NCBI RefSeq assembly: GCF_003234085.1
Contig: NZ_QKSD01000001.1
Coordinates: 379,527-443,526 of the forward strand
Origin: Curtobacterium sp. MCPF17_052
Lineage (GTDB): Bacteria; Actinomycetota; Actinomycetes; Actinomycetales; Microbacteriaceae
Length of the DNA: 64,000 nucleotides
Direction: 5' to 3'
Made by a program: the position numbers and the translations under genes. Numbering within the stretch: position 1 is the first letter of the stretch; the number at the start of each line of letters is the position of its first letter. Below are positions 1 through 8,816 of the stretch, piece after piece. Under the pieces are notes generated by a model. It did not search any database. It was not told where the DNA came from and saw only the letters and a list, made by a program, of their open reading frames with translations.

Positions 1-638
1 CCGGTGCGGCGCCGACACCGGACGCTGCCCTCGCCGAGGCCACCCGCCGGGCCGAGCGGCTCGCGGAGCACGGGCCGACCGTCCGCGGGCTGTCGGTGAC
101 CGCCTCGCTGGCGGTGATCTCCGTGTTCATGACCGTCGTCGTGCCCGTCCTGGTGTTCGGCGAGCCCTGGGGGTCCGGTCCGGTCGTCGTCACGGTGGTC
201 GGCATGGTGCTCGCCATCCGCGCCTGGGTCGTCGGACGTCGACGCCACACCCTGCAGCCGTTCCGCATCGCGGCCGAGGAGCGTCCGTTCTCGGTCCTCG
301 ATCGAACGCAGCGACGGCTGCTCTGGCGTCGCATCACCGGTCGGACGTCGGCGACGGCGGACACCGTGCCGCTCGTGCGCGCCTTCCTGGGTTGGCAACG
401 GCGGTCCTCGAGGGGAGCCGTGCCGAGTCTCATCGCACTCGGGGTCGTCATGCTCGGATCCGCCTGGGCGATCGCGCTGTCGTCGGGCGACGTGCTCCTC
501 CTGGTGCTCCTGCTCGTCGTGGCGGTCTTCATCGGCGCGATGACCGCGGTCGAGTCGCGCCGTCGAGAGCGGGTGCTCCGGTCGTTGCCGGATCCGCCGT
601 CCCCGGAATGCTCGGCGGCCGCGATCGACCAGAACTGA
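1..638 (+). CDS. Membrane protein of unknown function, 5' end outside window
   Basis: The reading frame is open from the first bases of the window, so the gene almost certainly begins upstream; the GTG at 96 is only the first start codon inside the window. The visible part has about four hydrophobic segments: two near codons 1-45 counted from the GTG and two near codons 108-150, separated by a polar stretch of roughly 60 residues containing RRLLWRRITGR. The charged upstream part (rich in A, E and R) looks like a cytosolic N-terminus. I do not recognise the family. It ends 17 bp before the convergent MATE gene, so the two genes share a very short terminator zone. Confidence 0.6.
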   Translation, partial: GAAPTPDAALAEATRRAERLAEHGPTVRGLSVTASLAVISVFMTVVVPVLVFGEPWGSGPVVVTVVGMVLAIRAWVVGRRRHTLQPFRIAAEERPFSVLDRTQRRLLWRRITGRTSATADTVPLVRAFLGWQRRSSRGAVPSLIALGVVMLGSAWAIALSSGDVLLLVLLLVVAVFIGAMTAVESRRRERVLRSLPDPPSPECSAAAIDQN

Positions 639-655
639 CGGACCGCACGTCGGTC

Positions 656-1990
656 TCAGCGGGCGAGCGCCGCCGCGATCCACCCCGGCCGGTGCGCCCG
701 TACCCCGAGTGTCACCGCCCGCACCCCGATGTAGCCGAACGAGAAGACAGCCCAGAGCCCCGCGAGTCCGTCCCCGAGCCACCAGAGCAGCGGCAGGTAC
801 ACGACCAGATTCACGACACCGACCAGGGCCAGGTACCGGGCGTCACCGGCACCGATGAGCACCCCGTCGAGGACGAACACGTACCCGGCGATCGGCAGCC
901 CCGCTGCGATGAGGACCAGCACCAGGGGCAAGGCGGACCGAACCTCGTCCGAGTCGGAGAACACCGGCCCGAGCAGGCCGCTCGCGGCCAGTGTCAGCGC
1001 ACCGAGCAGGACGCCACCGGCGAGGCCGAGGACCACGAGCCTCCCGGTCACCAGGCGCACGCGGTCGGCGTCCCGTGCACCGAGCGCGTGGCCGACGAGG
1101 GCCTGCCCGGCGATCGCCAGCGCGTCGAGCGCGAAGGCGAGCGTGCTGAAGACCGTCAGGCCGATCTGTGTCGTCGCCAACCCGATGGTGCCGAGACCGG
1201 TCGCGGCGCCGATCGTGGCGAGCATCGCGACGCGCAGTGACGCGGTGCGCAGGAACAGCCACGCCCCGGAACGCAGTGCCCGGACCACGCCGGATGCTCC
1301 CGGCCGCAACGGAGCGCCGGACGCCCGCGCTGCCCGGACCGCGATGACCACGTACACGGCTGCCATCGCCCACTGCACGACGACGGTCCCGGCCGCCGAC
1401 CCCGCGACCCCCCAGCCGAGGCCGTAGATGAGCAGCGCATTGAGCAGCCCGTTGGCGATGAAGCCGACGGTCGCGACGACGAGGGGTGTCCGGGTGTCCT
1501 GCAGCCCCCGGAGCAGACCCGTCGAGGCGGTGACGACCAGGATGCCGGGCAGCCCGATCAGGGAGACGAGCAGGTACGCGGTCGCTGCGTCCGACACCTC
1601 GGGGGCTGCGCCGAACACGTCGATGAGCAGGCCGGCGACCGGCCAGCCGACCAGTGCCAGGACGACACCGAGGCCGAGTGCGAGCCACATCCCGTCGATG
1701 CCAGCGTGCACCGCACCGCGGCGGTCGCCGGAACCGAGGGCGCGGGCGACGGCCGGGGTGGTGGCGTAGGCCAGGAAGACCAGGAGGCCCGTGACCGTCT
1801 GCAGGACCGCGCTCGCCACACCGACTGCGGCGAGTGATGACGCACCGAGGTGCCCGACGAGGGCGGTGTCGGTGAGCAGGAAGAGCGGCTCGACGACGAG
1901 CGCCCCGAGTGCGGGCAGCGCGAGCCGGACGATGTCGCGGTCGACGGCACGGCGGAGCCGACGGGGCTCGGTCTCGGACACGGTGGGCAC
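656..1990 (-). CDS. MATE family efflux transporter (DinF-like)
   Basis: Predicted multidrug and toxic compound extrusion carrier of the inner membrane, expected to export organic cations by Na+ or H+ antiport. The 444-residue product has the usual MATE size and about twelve hydrophobic helices arranged as two halves; the N-terminal LALPALGALVVEPLFLLTDTA region and the TALVGHLGASSLAAVG stretch are typical of the DinF branch. I chose the GTG at 1990 because the conserved first helix follows about 20 residues later and because the longer frame would overlap the divergent gene at 2023. A CAGGAT box lies just upstream, which would fit a leaderless transcript, but this is weak. Substrate cannot be told from sequence. 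Confidence 0.85.
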   Translation of the reverse strand: MPTVSETEPRRLRRAVDRDIVRLALPALGALVVEPLFLLTDTALVGHLGASSLAAVGVASAVLQTVTGLLVFLAYATTPAVARALGSGDRRGAVHAGIDGMWLALGLGVVLALVGWPVAGLLIDVFGAAPEVSDAATAYLLVSLIGLPGILVVTASTGLLRGLQDTRTPLVVATVGFIANGLLNALLIYGLGWGVAGSAAGTVVVQWAMAAVYVVIAVRAARASGAPLRPGASGVVRALRSGAWLFLRTASLRVAMLATIGAATGLGTIGLATTQIGLTVFSTLAFALDALAIAGQALVGHALGARDADRVRLVTGRLVVLGLAGGVLLGALTLAASGLLGPVFSDSDEVRSALPLVLVLIAAGLPIAGYVFVLDGVLIGAGDARYLALVGVVNLVVYLPLLWWLGDGLAGLWAVFSFGYIGVRAVTLGVRAHRPGWIAAALAR

Positions 1991-2010
1991 CAGGACATCC
2001 TGCCAATGGC

Positions 2011-2016
2011 TACGGT
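2011..2016 (+). promoter_or_regulatory. -10 box of leaderless promoter
   Basis: TACGGT lies six bases before the GTG at 2023, the arrangement expected when transcription starts at the start codon. No Shine-Dalgarno sequence is present. Confidence 0.55.
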
Positions 2017-2022
2017 CGAGGG

Positions 2023-2688
2023 GTGGACATCGTCGCACTGGTCCCCGCCGTGGTGGGGATCGCACTGAGTCCGCTCGTGATCGCCTCGGTCGTGTTCCTG
2101 CTCGGCCATCGCGGTGGGTACGCCTCCGCGGCGGCGTGTGCCACCGGATGGGTCCTCAGCGTCGCGGTGGCGCTCGTCGTGGCTGTCCTGCTCGGTGAGC
2201 GGCTGCCGGCTCCCTCGGACGGTGGGACCGACGTCCGAGCGGTGGTCGAGGTGGTCGCGGGCGTGCTGCTCCTCGGCCTCGCGGTGTGGCAGTGGACCGT
2301 CCGACGGCTGCCCGACGGTCGCCCGAGGAGCGCCGGTTGGTCGGACCTGATGGCGACGATCGGGCCCGCCCGCGCCTTCGCCGTCGGCGTGGCCTGGTTC
2401 GTGACGAACCCGAAGGCGGTGGTGCTGTCGCTGACGGCCGGTCTGGTGGTGGGCGACTCGGATCCGTCGGTCGCGGCCATGGTCGGAACGGGCACCGCCT
2501 ACGTGGTGATCGCGGGGTCCACCGCCGTGCTGCCGATCGCGGTCACGGCCGCACTCGGGCACCGAGCTGAGCCGATCCTCGCGGCGACGAGGCGGTTCAT
2601 CGCACAGAGTGGCTCGGTCGCCCTCGTCGTCGTCCTCGTGGTGCTCGGACTGGTCCAGCTCGTGACGGGCGTCGTCGCGCTGCTCTGA
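2023..2688 (+). CDS. GAP/Sap family membrane protein
   Basis: A 221-residue integral membrane protein with about six hydrophobic helices that resembles the GAP (Sap, sulfolipid-addressing-like) branch of the LysE transporter superfamily. Visible family traits are the N-terminal half beginning VALVPAVVGIALSPLVI, the basic loop after the third helix and an FVTNPKAVVLSL stretch in the middle, comparable to the conserved NPKA in this superfamily. The GTG at 2023 is chosen because a TACGGT box sits six bases upstream and there is no ribosome site; a longer frame from 1909 would run antisense through the MATE start. Its stop codon lies in the first unit of an 18-bp tandem repeat. Transport or lipid-related function is inferred from the family only. 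Confidence 0.7.
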   Translation: MDIVALVPAVVGIALSPLVIASVVFLLGHRGGYASAAACATGWVLSVAVALVVAVLLGERLPAPSDGGTDVRAVVEVVAGVLLLGLAVWQWTVRRLPDGRPRSAGWSDLMATIGPARAFAVGVAWFVTNPKAVVLSLTAGLVVGDSDPSVAAMVGTGTAYVVIAGSTAVLPIAVTAALGHRAEPILAATRRFIAQSGSVALVVVLVVLGLVQLVTGVVALL

Positions 2689-2754
2689 ACCGTCGTCCTG
2701 CTCTGGCCCGTCGTCCTGCTCTGGTCCGTCTTGCTGCTCTGACCCGTCGTCCGC
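2683..2754. repeat. 18-bp tandem repeat, four units
   Basis: Four consecutive 18-bp units (2683-2700, 2701-2718, 2719-2736, 2737-2754) of the type CTCTGxxCCGTCGTCCTG, differing at a few positions. The first unit contains the TGA stop of the upstream gene, so the array begins in coding sequence and spreads into the space between two convergent genes. Confidence 0.8.
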
Positions 2755-2782
2755 GGACCGGGTCGTCGTCGAGGGCCGCGGG

Positions 2783-4135
2783 TCAGTCGCGTTCCGCCGC
2801 GCCGACCCGCGGCTCGACGGGGACCCCGCCGGTCGCCGCGCGCTCGTCGTCGGTCGCCGTGGGCGTCGCCGGGTCGGTGCCGCGCGCCCGACCGATCAGG
2901 TCCATCAGGTGGTAGACGACGATCGCCGCGATGGTGCCGATGATGATGCCGCCGAACGTGGCACCACCGAGCGTGAACGTGAAGTCCGCGATGCCCATGA
3001 TCAGCGCGACGCCCGCCGTCAGCTGGTTCTTCGGCTTGGCGAAGTCGACGCGGTTCTCCACCCAGATCCGGATGCCGATCACGCCGATGAGACCGTAGAG
3101 CGCCGTGGTCGCACCGCCGAGGACCCCGGCGGGGACGGTCGAGATGACCGCACCGATCTTCGGCGAGAGCCCGAGCAGGACCGCGACGATCGCCGCGACC
3201 CAGTACGCCGCCGTCGAGAACACCCGGGTCGCCGCCATCACACCGATGTTCTCGCCGTACGTGGTGGTCGCCGAACCGCCGCCGACCCCCGCAAGCACGG
3301 TCGAGATGCCGTCCGCGAAGAGGGCACGCCCGGTCAGAGGCGTCAGGTCGCGGCCAGTGAGCTGCCCGACGCCCTTGACGTGCCCGACGTTCTCGGCGAC
3401 GAGGGCCAGGACCACGGGCAGGAACCCGAGGTAGACGGCCATCTGCGACGGGTCGAAGGCCGGCGCGGTGAAGGTCGGCAGCCCCACCCAGTCCGCCTTC
3501 TCGATCGCGCTGAGGTCGACCTGACCGGCGACGAGGGCGGCCACGTAGCCGACGACCACCCCGACGACGATCGACAGGCGCCCGACCAGGCCCTTGAAGA
3601 GCACGGTGCACAGGACGATCGCGGCGAGGGTGATGACCGCCACGACCGGGGCCTTCGTGAAGTTGTCACGCGCAGCCGGAGCCAGGTTGAACCCGATCAG
3701 GGCGACGATCGCACCCGAGACCACCGGTGGCATGAGCCGGTCGATCCACCCGGCGCCGGCCAGGTGCACGACGAGGCCCACGACGGCGAGCAGCGCACCG
3801 ACGACGATGATGCCGGACAGTGCGAGCGGGATCCCGCCGATCTTCGTCGCGGCCCCGATCGGCGCGAGGAAGGCGAACGACGACCCGAGGTAGCTCGGCA
3901 GGCGGTTGCCGGTGACGAGCAGGAACAGGATGGTGCCGATGCCGCTGAACAGCAGCGTGGTCGACGGCGGGAACCCGGTGATCAGCGGCACGAGGAACGT
4001 GGCGCCGAACATCGCGACGACGTGCTGCACCCCGAGCCCGACCGTGCGGGGCCAGGTGAGGCGCTCGTCCGGCGCCACGATCGTCGATGCGGAGACGGTG
4101 CGGCCGTCCCCGTGCAGCTTCCACGGAAGTCCCAT
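2783..4135 (-). CDS. Uracil/xanthine permease (NCS2 family)
   Basis: Nucleobase:cation symporter of the NCS2 family, likely taking up uracil or xanthine. The 450-residue product has the normal size and about fourteen helices. Family signatures seen are QHVVAMFGATFLVPL near the N-terminus, the QLTGRDLTP region, the AENVGHVKGVGQLTGRD motif and GGSATTTYGENIGVMAATRVFS, which match the UraA/PyrP subgroup (conserved Glu in AENVGH and the ATTTYGENIG loop). ATG at 4135 is chosen because TACGGT lies exactly six bases upstream, giving a leaderless start; the much longer upstream frame has no coding character and is antisense to the next gene. No pyrimidine gene is adjacent, so the exact substrate stays open. 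Confidence 0.9.
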   Translation of the reverse strand: MGLPWKLHGDGRTVSASTIVAPDERLTWPRTVGLGVQHVVAMFGATFLVPLITGFPPSTTLLFSGIGTILFLLVTGNRLPSYLGSSFAFLAPIGAATKIGGIPLALSGIIVVGALLAVVGLVVHLAGAGWIDRLMPPVVSGAIVALIGFNLAPAARDNFTKAPVVAVITLAAIVLCTVLFKGLVGRLSIVVGVVVGYVAALVAGQVDLSAIEKADWVGLPTFTAPAFDPSQMAVYLGFLPVVLALVAENVGHVKGVGQLTGRDLTPLTGRALFADGISTVLAGVGGGSATTTYGENIGVMAATRVFSTAAYWVAAIVAVLLGLSPKIGAVISTVPAGVLGGATTALYGLIGVIGIRIWVENRVDFAKPKNQLTAGVALIMGIADFTFTLGGATFGGIIIGTIAAIVVYHLMDLIGRARGTDPATPTATDDERAATGGVPVEPRVGAAERD

Positions 4136-4141
4136 GCGATG

Positions 4142-4147
4142 ACCGTA
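4142..4147 (-). promoter_or_regulatory. -10 box of leaderless promoter
   Basis: On the minus strand TACGGT is followed by six bases and then the ATG of the permease gene. The same hexamer and spacing occur at 2011. Confidence 0.55.
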
Positions 4148-4219
4148 GCGGGCACGCGGGACCATGTGACGACGGATGGGCTCCCTGTGGAGAACCGTGC
4201 CCCCGCCCCGCGACCTGGA

Positions 4220-4225
4220 TATGGT
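4220..4225 (+). promoter_or_regulatory. Possible -10 box for surface protein gene
   Basis: TATGGT occurs about 30 bases before the ATG at 4250, leaving room for a short leader with the AGGAG ribosome site at 4240-4244. Confidence 0.35.
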
Positions 4226-4249
4226 GTGTGGAACATCACGAGGAGCACC

Positions 4250-5740
4250 ATGTCGAACCACCTGCACCACCACGTCCTTGTCCCCCCGGTCGTCGCCGCG
4301 CTCACCATCGGTGCCGTCATCGGCCTCCCGGTGCTCGCCGCGGACCCCGCCCTCGCTGCACCCACCGACCGCCACACGACACGGGTCAGTGCTCCCACGC
4401 CGGGATCGTCGTCGGACGGGACGCACGCCACCACGGGCGTCGACTTCACCGCCGGGGTCCGGTCCATCGCACACGGCGCCGGCATCGTGACCCTGACCGG
4501 CTCCGTCCCCACCGGCGCGAGCGTCGAGGTCAGCGGTGACGTCGTCGAGCCCGTCTGGACCGAGGGCGACGCCGCGGGCCACTGGGAGGCACAGGTCCGG
4601 GTCCGACCCGGACAGCACGTCATCCGCGTGACGTCCCAGGTCTCCGGCCAGGCGGTCGACATCCCCGTCGAGTTGCTCATCCTGCTGCCACCGGACATGC
4701 TCGCGACCGTCGACGGCATCGCCCGGACGATCGACCTCGCCGGTTCCGGCCACCCCGGGGCGCACCTCGTGGTGCGGGCCGACGGGACGACCCGGGCCGA
4801 GACCGACGTCGCCGAGGACGGCACGTGGCACGTCCTGCTCCGTGACCTCGCCTTCGGCAGCCATCACGTCGAGGTCTCCCAGTACTTCGACGGCACGCAG
4901 AACGGCGGTGTCGACGACGTCTACGAGATCTCCGGCGCCCCGACGGTCGAGCGGGCACAGGCGTCACGCCAGACCGAGCGCATCACACTCGCAGGCCGCG
5001 CACCGGCAGGCAGCACCCTGACGTTCGAGGACGCCCGTGGTCCGGTCACCGGCCCGGACGGCCAGCCGGTCGAGGTCCGGGTCGGGGACGACACCTCGTG
5101 GCAGGCCACGCTCCCCGTCCCGGATGACGTCCGGTTCGACGTCGTGACGGTCATCGCGCATGACGGCGAGCACGAACTCGGGCGGACGGACGCGCACGTC
5201 ACGATCCCCCTCGCGCTCACCGGCAGCGTGGAGGAGCTGGACGACGGCCGGATCCGCCTGAGCGGGACCGGCGAAGTCGGCGGCACGGTCACGCTCGAGG
5301 ACGAGTCGGGAGCAGAACTCCGCGCTGCCGACGGGAAGCCGCTCCGTACCGGCATCGGCCGGAGCTGGGAACTGGTCGTCCCCCGCCACGACCTGCCCGC
5401 CGGATCCGTGATCGCCCGACAGCGGGTGCAGGACGTCGAGCAGGGCGCGCTCCGACTGGTGCTGCCCGGGCTGCCGGATCGGCCCGGAGCGGGCCACGGC
5501 AGCGGTACCGGAACGGGGGCGTCGGCCGGCGGTGGCATCGTCACGGGGACGGACACCCGGCACCCGGCGGCCGCGCGGGTCCGGTCCGATGCTGCTCGAC
5601 CCGGTACCGACGGTCGGCTCGCCTACACCGGTGCGGACATCGGGCGGCCGACCGCGGCAGCCGTCGCACTGCTCCTCAGCGGTGCGGCCGGACTGCCACT
5701 CGCCGCCTTCCTGCGCCGCCGGGCAGCCTCCCGCCGATGA
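4250..5740 (+). CDS. Sortase-anchored surface protein with Ig-like repeats
   Basis: A 496-residue exported protein. Residues 1 to about 38 form a signal peptide ending near ADPALAAPT. The middle consists of three to four beta-rich modules of about 85 residues with recurring turns such as DGTWHVLLRDL, DDTSWQATLPV and GRSWELVVPR, as seen in bacterial Ig-like adhesin repeats. A Gly/Thr-rich linker follows, then at about residue 457 an LAYTG sorting motif, a hydrophobic helix and a basic tail (RRRAASRR): a class E-type sortase signal, as is usual in high-GC Actinobacteria. ATG 4250 is supported by AGGAG six bases upstream. Adhesion or cell-envelope interaction is inferred. No sortase gene is nearby. 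Confidence 0.75.
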   Translation: MSNHLHHHVLVPPVVAALTIGAVIGLPVLAADPALAAPTDRHTTRVSAPTPGSSSDGTHATTGVDFTAGVRSIAHGAGIVTLTGSVPTGASVEVSGDVVEPVWTEGDAAGHWEAQVRVRPGQHVIRVTSQVSGQAVDIPVELLILLPPDMLATVDGIARTIDLAGSGHPGAHLVVRADGTTRAETDVAEDGTWHVLLRDLAFGSHHVEVSQYFDGTQNGGVDDVYEISGAPTVERAQASRQTERITLAGRAPAGSTLTFEDARGPVTGPDGQPVEVRVGDDTSWQATLPVPDDVRFDVVTVIAHDGEHELGRTDAHVTIPLALTGSVEELDDGRIRLSGTGEVGGTVTLEDESGAELRAADGKPLRTGIGRSWELVVPRHDLPAGSVIARQRVQDVEQGALRLVLPGLPDRPGAGHGSGTGTGASAGGGIVTGTDTRHPAAARVRSDAARPGTDGRLAYTGADIGRPTAAAVALLLSGAAGLPLAAFLRRRAASRR

Positions 5741-5802
5741 GCGTCCCCGAATGAGGTCAGGTCAGTGAACGAGTACCGGGTGGCGGACGAGGAGCCGGTG
5801 GC

Positions 5803-5808
5803 TATCGT
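5803..5808 (+). promoter_or_regulatory. -10 box of leaderless promoter
   Basis: TATCGT is followed by seven bases and the ATG at 5816; no ribosome site is seen. Confidence 0.5.
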
Positions 5809-5815
5809 GGGGACC

Positions 5816-7780
5816 ATGACCGACGTCGCAGGCACCACCGGAATCCGTACCGACGAACTCGACGAGTCGGTGCGACCGCAGGACGACCTCTACCGGCACG
5901 TCAACGGCAGGTGGATCGACCAGACGCCGATCCCGGACGACAAGGCCCGCTACGGCTCGTTCACTGTCCTGGCCGAGGAAGCCGAAGCCGCCGTGCGCAC
6001 GATCATCGAGCGCGCGCAGACCGCCGCGCCGGGCAGTGAGCAGCGCAAGGTCGGCGACCTCTTCACGTCCTTCACCGACGAGACGGCGCTCGAAGCGCTC
6101 GGGTCCGCCCCGATCGAACCGCTCCTCGCGGACATCGCCGCGATCGAGGACAAGAACGACGTCCTCCGCATGGTCGGCCGCTTCGAACGACTCGGACTGC
6201 CGAGCTTCATCCAGCTCTTCGTCGACAACGACCCGGGCGACCCGGACTCCTACATCGTGTTCCTCGAACAGTCCGGTCTCGGTCTGCCCGACGAGTCGTA
6301 CTACCGCGAAGAGCGCTTCGCTGACATCCGCGAGAAGTACCGCGAGTTCGTGGGCTCGATGTTCCCGCTCGCCGGGTACGACGAGAGCGGCGACCGGACC
6401 GAGCACGTGATCGCGCTCGAGACGGCGATCGCGTCGGCGCACTGGGACAACGTCGCCACCCGTGACAGCCAGAAGACGTACAACAAGCTGCCGTGGGACG
6501 AGGTCTCGGCGCTCGCCGAGGGCGTCGACCTGCGCCTCTGGTGGGACGCCATCGCGGCTCCCGCCGGCGCCTTCGACACCGTGGTGGTCCGCCAGCCGTC
6601 CTTCCTGACCGGCCTCGCCCAGCTGTTCCGCGAGCAGCCGTTGCCCGTCTGGAAGGACTGGCTCTGCTGGCAGGTGATCCGGGCCTCCGCCCCGTACCTG
6701 ACGAGCGCGTTCTCGGCGACCAGCTTCTCGTTCTACGGCACCGCACTGACCGGTGCGCCGAAGCAGCGCGACCGCTGGAAGCGCGGTGTCTCCCTGGTCG
6801 AGGGTGCGATGGGCGAGGCGGTCGGACGCATCTACGTCGAGGAGCACTTCGACGAGACCTCGAAGGCGACGATGGACGACCTCGTCGCGAACCTGGTCGA
6901 GGCGTACCGCCAGAGCATCACGGGTCTCGAGTGGATGACCGACGAGACCCGGGCCCGCGCGCTCGACAAGCTCGAGAAGTTCACGCCGAAGATCGGCTAC
7001 CCGGTGAAGTGGCGCGACTACAGCGCCCTGCCGGTCACCGCCGACGACCTGCTCGGCAACGTCCGCGCGATCGCGTCGTTCCAGGTCGACCGTGAGCTCG
7101 GCAAGATCGGCAAGCCGATCGACCGCGACGAGTGGTTCATGACCCCGCAGACGATCAACGCGTACTACAACCCGGGCTTCAACGAGATCGTCTTCCCGGC
7201 CGCGATCCTGCAGTTCCCGTTCTTCGAGGCCACCCGTGACGCCGCCGCCAACTACGGTGCGATCGGTGCCGTCATCGGGCACGAGATCGGGCACGGCTTC
7301 GACGACCAGGGCTCGCAGTACGACGGCGACGGTCGCCTGCAGAACTGGTGGACCGAGGCCGACCGGCAGGCGTTCGAGGAGCGGACGAAGGCCCTCATCG
7401 CCCAGTACGACGCCCTGGTGCCGACCGAGGTGCCGGACGGCCACGTCAACGGCGCCCTCACCATCGGCGAGAACATCGGTGACCTCGGTGGCCTGTCGAT
7501 CGCCTGGAAGGCCTACCTGATCTCCCTCGACGGTGCCGAGCCGCCGGTGATCGACGGCCTGACCGGTGCCGAGCGCTTCTTCCTCAGCTGGGCCCAGGCG
7601 TGGCGGATGGCGATCCGCCCGGAAGAGGCCGCTCGTCTGCTGAGCATCGACCCGCACTCGCCGAACGAGTTCCGCTGCAACCAGATCGTCCGCAACATCG
7701 ACGTCTACTACGACACCTTCGACGTCTCGGACCGTGACGCGATGTACCTGGCTCCGGCCGAGCGCGTCGCCATCTGGTGA
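5816..7780 (+). CDS. M13 family zinc metallopeptidase (neprilysin/PepO-like)
   Basis: A 654-residue peptidase, the normal length for cytosolic bacterial PepO-type M13 enzymes, which cut oligopeptides. The zinc site is complete: H489-E490-I-G-H493 (HExxH) and E552 in ENIGDLGG (ExxxD motif). The substrate-positioning NAYYNPGFNEIVFPAAILQ segment before the zinc site and the C-terminal CNxxxRNIDVYYDTFDV tail with the usual ending in a short W-containing tail are present. There is no signal peptide or membrane anchor, so it is expected in the cytoplasm. ATG 5816 is favoured over the GTG at 5765 because TATCGT lies seven bases before it. The stop overlaps the start of the next gene (TGATG), suggesting translational coupling. 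Confidence 0.93.
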   Translation: MTDVAGTTGIRTDELDESVRPQDDLYRHVNGRWIDQTPIPDDKARYGSFTVLAEEAEAAVRTIIERAQTAAPGSEQRKVGDLFTSFTDETALEALGSAPIEPLLADIAAIEDKNDVLRMVGRFERLGLPSFIQLFVDNDPGDPDSYIVFLEQSGLGLPDESYYREERFADIREKYREFVGSMFPLAGYDESGDRTEHVIALETAIASAHWDNVATRDSQKTYNKLPWDEVSALAEGVDLRLWWDAIAAPAGAFDTVVVRQPSFLTGLAQLFREQPLPVWKDWLCWQVIRASAPYLTSAFSATSFSFYGTALTGAPKQRDRWKRGVSLVEGAMGEAVGRIYVEEHFDETSKATMDDLVANLVEAYRQSITGLEWMTDETRARALDKLEKFTPKIGYPVKWRDYSALPVTADDLLGNVRAIASFQVDRELGKIGKPIDRDEWFMTPQTINAYYNPGFNEIVFPAAILQFPFFEATRDAAANYGAIGAVIGHEIGHGFDDQGSQYDGDGRLQNWWTEADRQAFEERTKALIAQYDALVPTEVPDGHVNGALTIGENIGDLGGLSIAWKAYLISLDGAEPPVIDGLTGAERFFLSWAQAWRMAIRPEEAARLLSIDPHSPNEFRCNQIVRNIDVYYDTFDVSDRDAMYLAPAERVAIW

Positions 7781-8748
7781 TGACGGAGCCGGACGCGCCG
7801 CACTCGTCGCGCCGGCGCCGCCCCGGACGCCCCGCTGACGACGGCTCAGCGGGGAACGGTCCCGTCGGCGGTGGTGGTCGGAGCCGCGGCAAGCACCGTG
7901 GTGGGGCGGACGAGCGCTTCACGGCCACGACACAGGCACTGGGCACCATCGCGCAGGACGGTGCTGGGGTCAGCGCCTCCATCATCGACACCTCCACCGG
8001 TCGTGCGCTGCTGGCGATCGACGACCGGTTGGTGCAACCCGTGTCCGGCCTCGGGCGCGTGCTGCTCCTCATCGAGGTCGCGGCGCAGCTCGAGGACGGT
8101 CGGCTGCACGGCGACCGGCTCCAGCGCATGGCCCGGGACACCGCGACGGGTGCGGGGCTGTGGCAGTTCCTGCAGGAGCCGACCATGCAGGTGTCCGACC
8201 TCGCCACCCTGGTCGGCGCGACCGCGGACGCCTGGGCGACGAACGCCTTGCTCACCACGGTCGGGATCGACGCCGTGCGTGCCCGTGCCGAGTCCCTCGG
8301 GGTCGAACGGTCCGCGCTGATCGACCGGGTGCGGGACCGCCGGGGCCCGGATGACGCCCCGGACGTCTCGGTCGCTGCGTCGGGAGAGCTCAGCTGGCTC
8401 TTCCGCGGGCTGGCGCTCGGTGAGGTCGTGGACCAGACGGTGTCGAACCGGGTCCTCGGATGGTTGTCCCTGGCCGCGGACCTGTCGCTCGTCGCCGGGT
8501 CGTTCGGTCTCGATCCGCTGGCGCACCGGGCGCTCGACCACGGCCTCCAGTCCGTCGCGGTCACGGGGTCCGGGCCGGGCATCCGGGCCGAGGCGGGCGT
8601 GCTCCGGGGGCCGGCGTCGTCGGTCTGCTACGCCGTCACGGTCCGGTTCGAGGACGACTCGCTGCAGCGGCGACTGGCGGTCGTCGAGGCGCTCCGCACG
8701 ATGGGCACCGAGGTGCTCGAGGTCGTGCACACCCCGGCTGAGCGCTGA
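7780..8748 (+). CDS. Degenerate class A beta-lactamase-fold protein
   Basis: A 322-residue protein whose residues from about 45 on follow the class A beta-lactamase/serine hydrolase layout. The three catalytic motifs are recognisable by position but altered. Where SxxK is expected the protein has GLGR followed by the helix VLLLIEVA, so both the nucleophile and the lysine are replaced. The SDN loop reads ADA before the conserved ATNALL. KTG is VTG in VTGSGPGIRAEAG. It therefore probably does not hydrolyse beta-lactams; a binding or regulatory role is inference. The first 45 residues are low-complexity, Arg/Gly-rich, with no signal peptide. It is coupled to the M13 peptidase by a TGATG overlap. 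A GTG at 7777 is an alternative start. The end runs into a 7-bp repeat array. Confidence 0.65.
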   Translation: MTEPDAPHSSRRRRPGRPADDGSAGNGPVGGGGRSRGKHRGGADERFTATTQALGTIAQDGAGVSASIIDTSTGRALLAIDDRLVQPVSGLGRVLLLIEVAAQLEDGRLHGDRLQRMARDTATGAGLWQFLQEPTMQVSDLATLVGATADAWATNALLTTVGIDAVRARAESLGVERSALIDRVRDRRGPDDAPDVSVAASGELSWLFRGLALGEVVDQTVSNRVLGWLSLAADLSLVAGSFGLDPLAHRALDHGLQSVAVTGSGPGIRAEAGVLRGPASSVCYAVTVRFEDDSLQRRLAVVEALRTMGTEVLEVVHTPAER

Positions 8749-8813
8749 GCGCTGAGCACCGAGCGCCGAGCGCCCAGCGCTGAGCACTGCGCGCCGAGCG
8801 CCGAGCGCTGAGG
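8737..8813. repeat. Heptamer tandem array, 11 units
   Basis: Eleven consecutive 7-bp units close to GCYGAGC (for example 8737-8743, 8744-8750, 8751-8757) cover the last codons and stop of the beta-lactamase-like gene and the space up to the convergent gene. Units vary only at two or three positions. Confidence 0.85.
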
Positions 8814-8816
8814 CGT

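Noticed and set aside
2909..4249. Upstream extension of the surface-protein frame (would give a 943-residue protein)
   Set aside because: It is antisense to the uracil/xanthine permease and has the Asp/Arg/Glu-rich composition of a shadow frame; the signal peptide and AGGAG site place the start at 4250.
7780..8748. Beta-lactam resistance gene
   Set aside because: All catalytic motifs are replaced and there is no signal peptide, so resistance is not supported.
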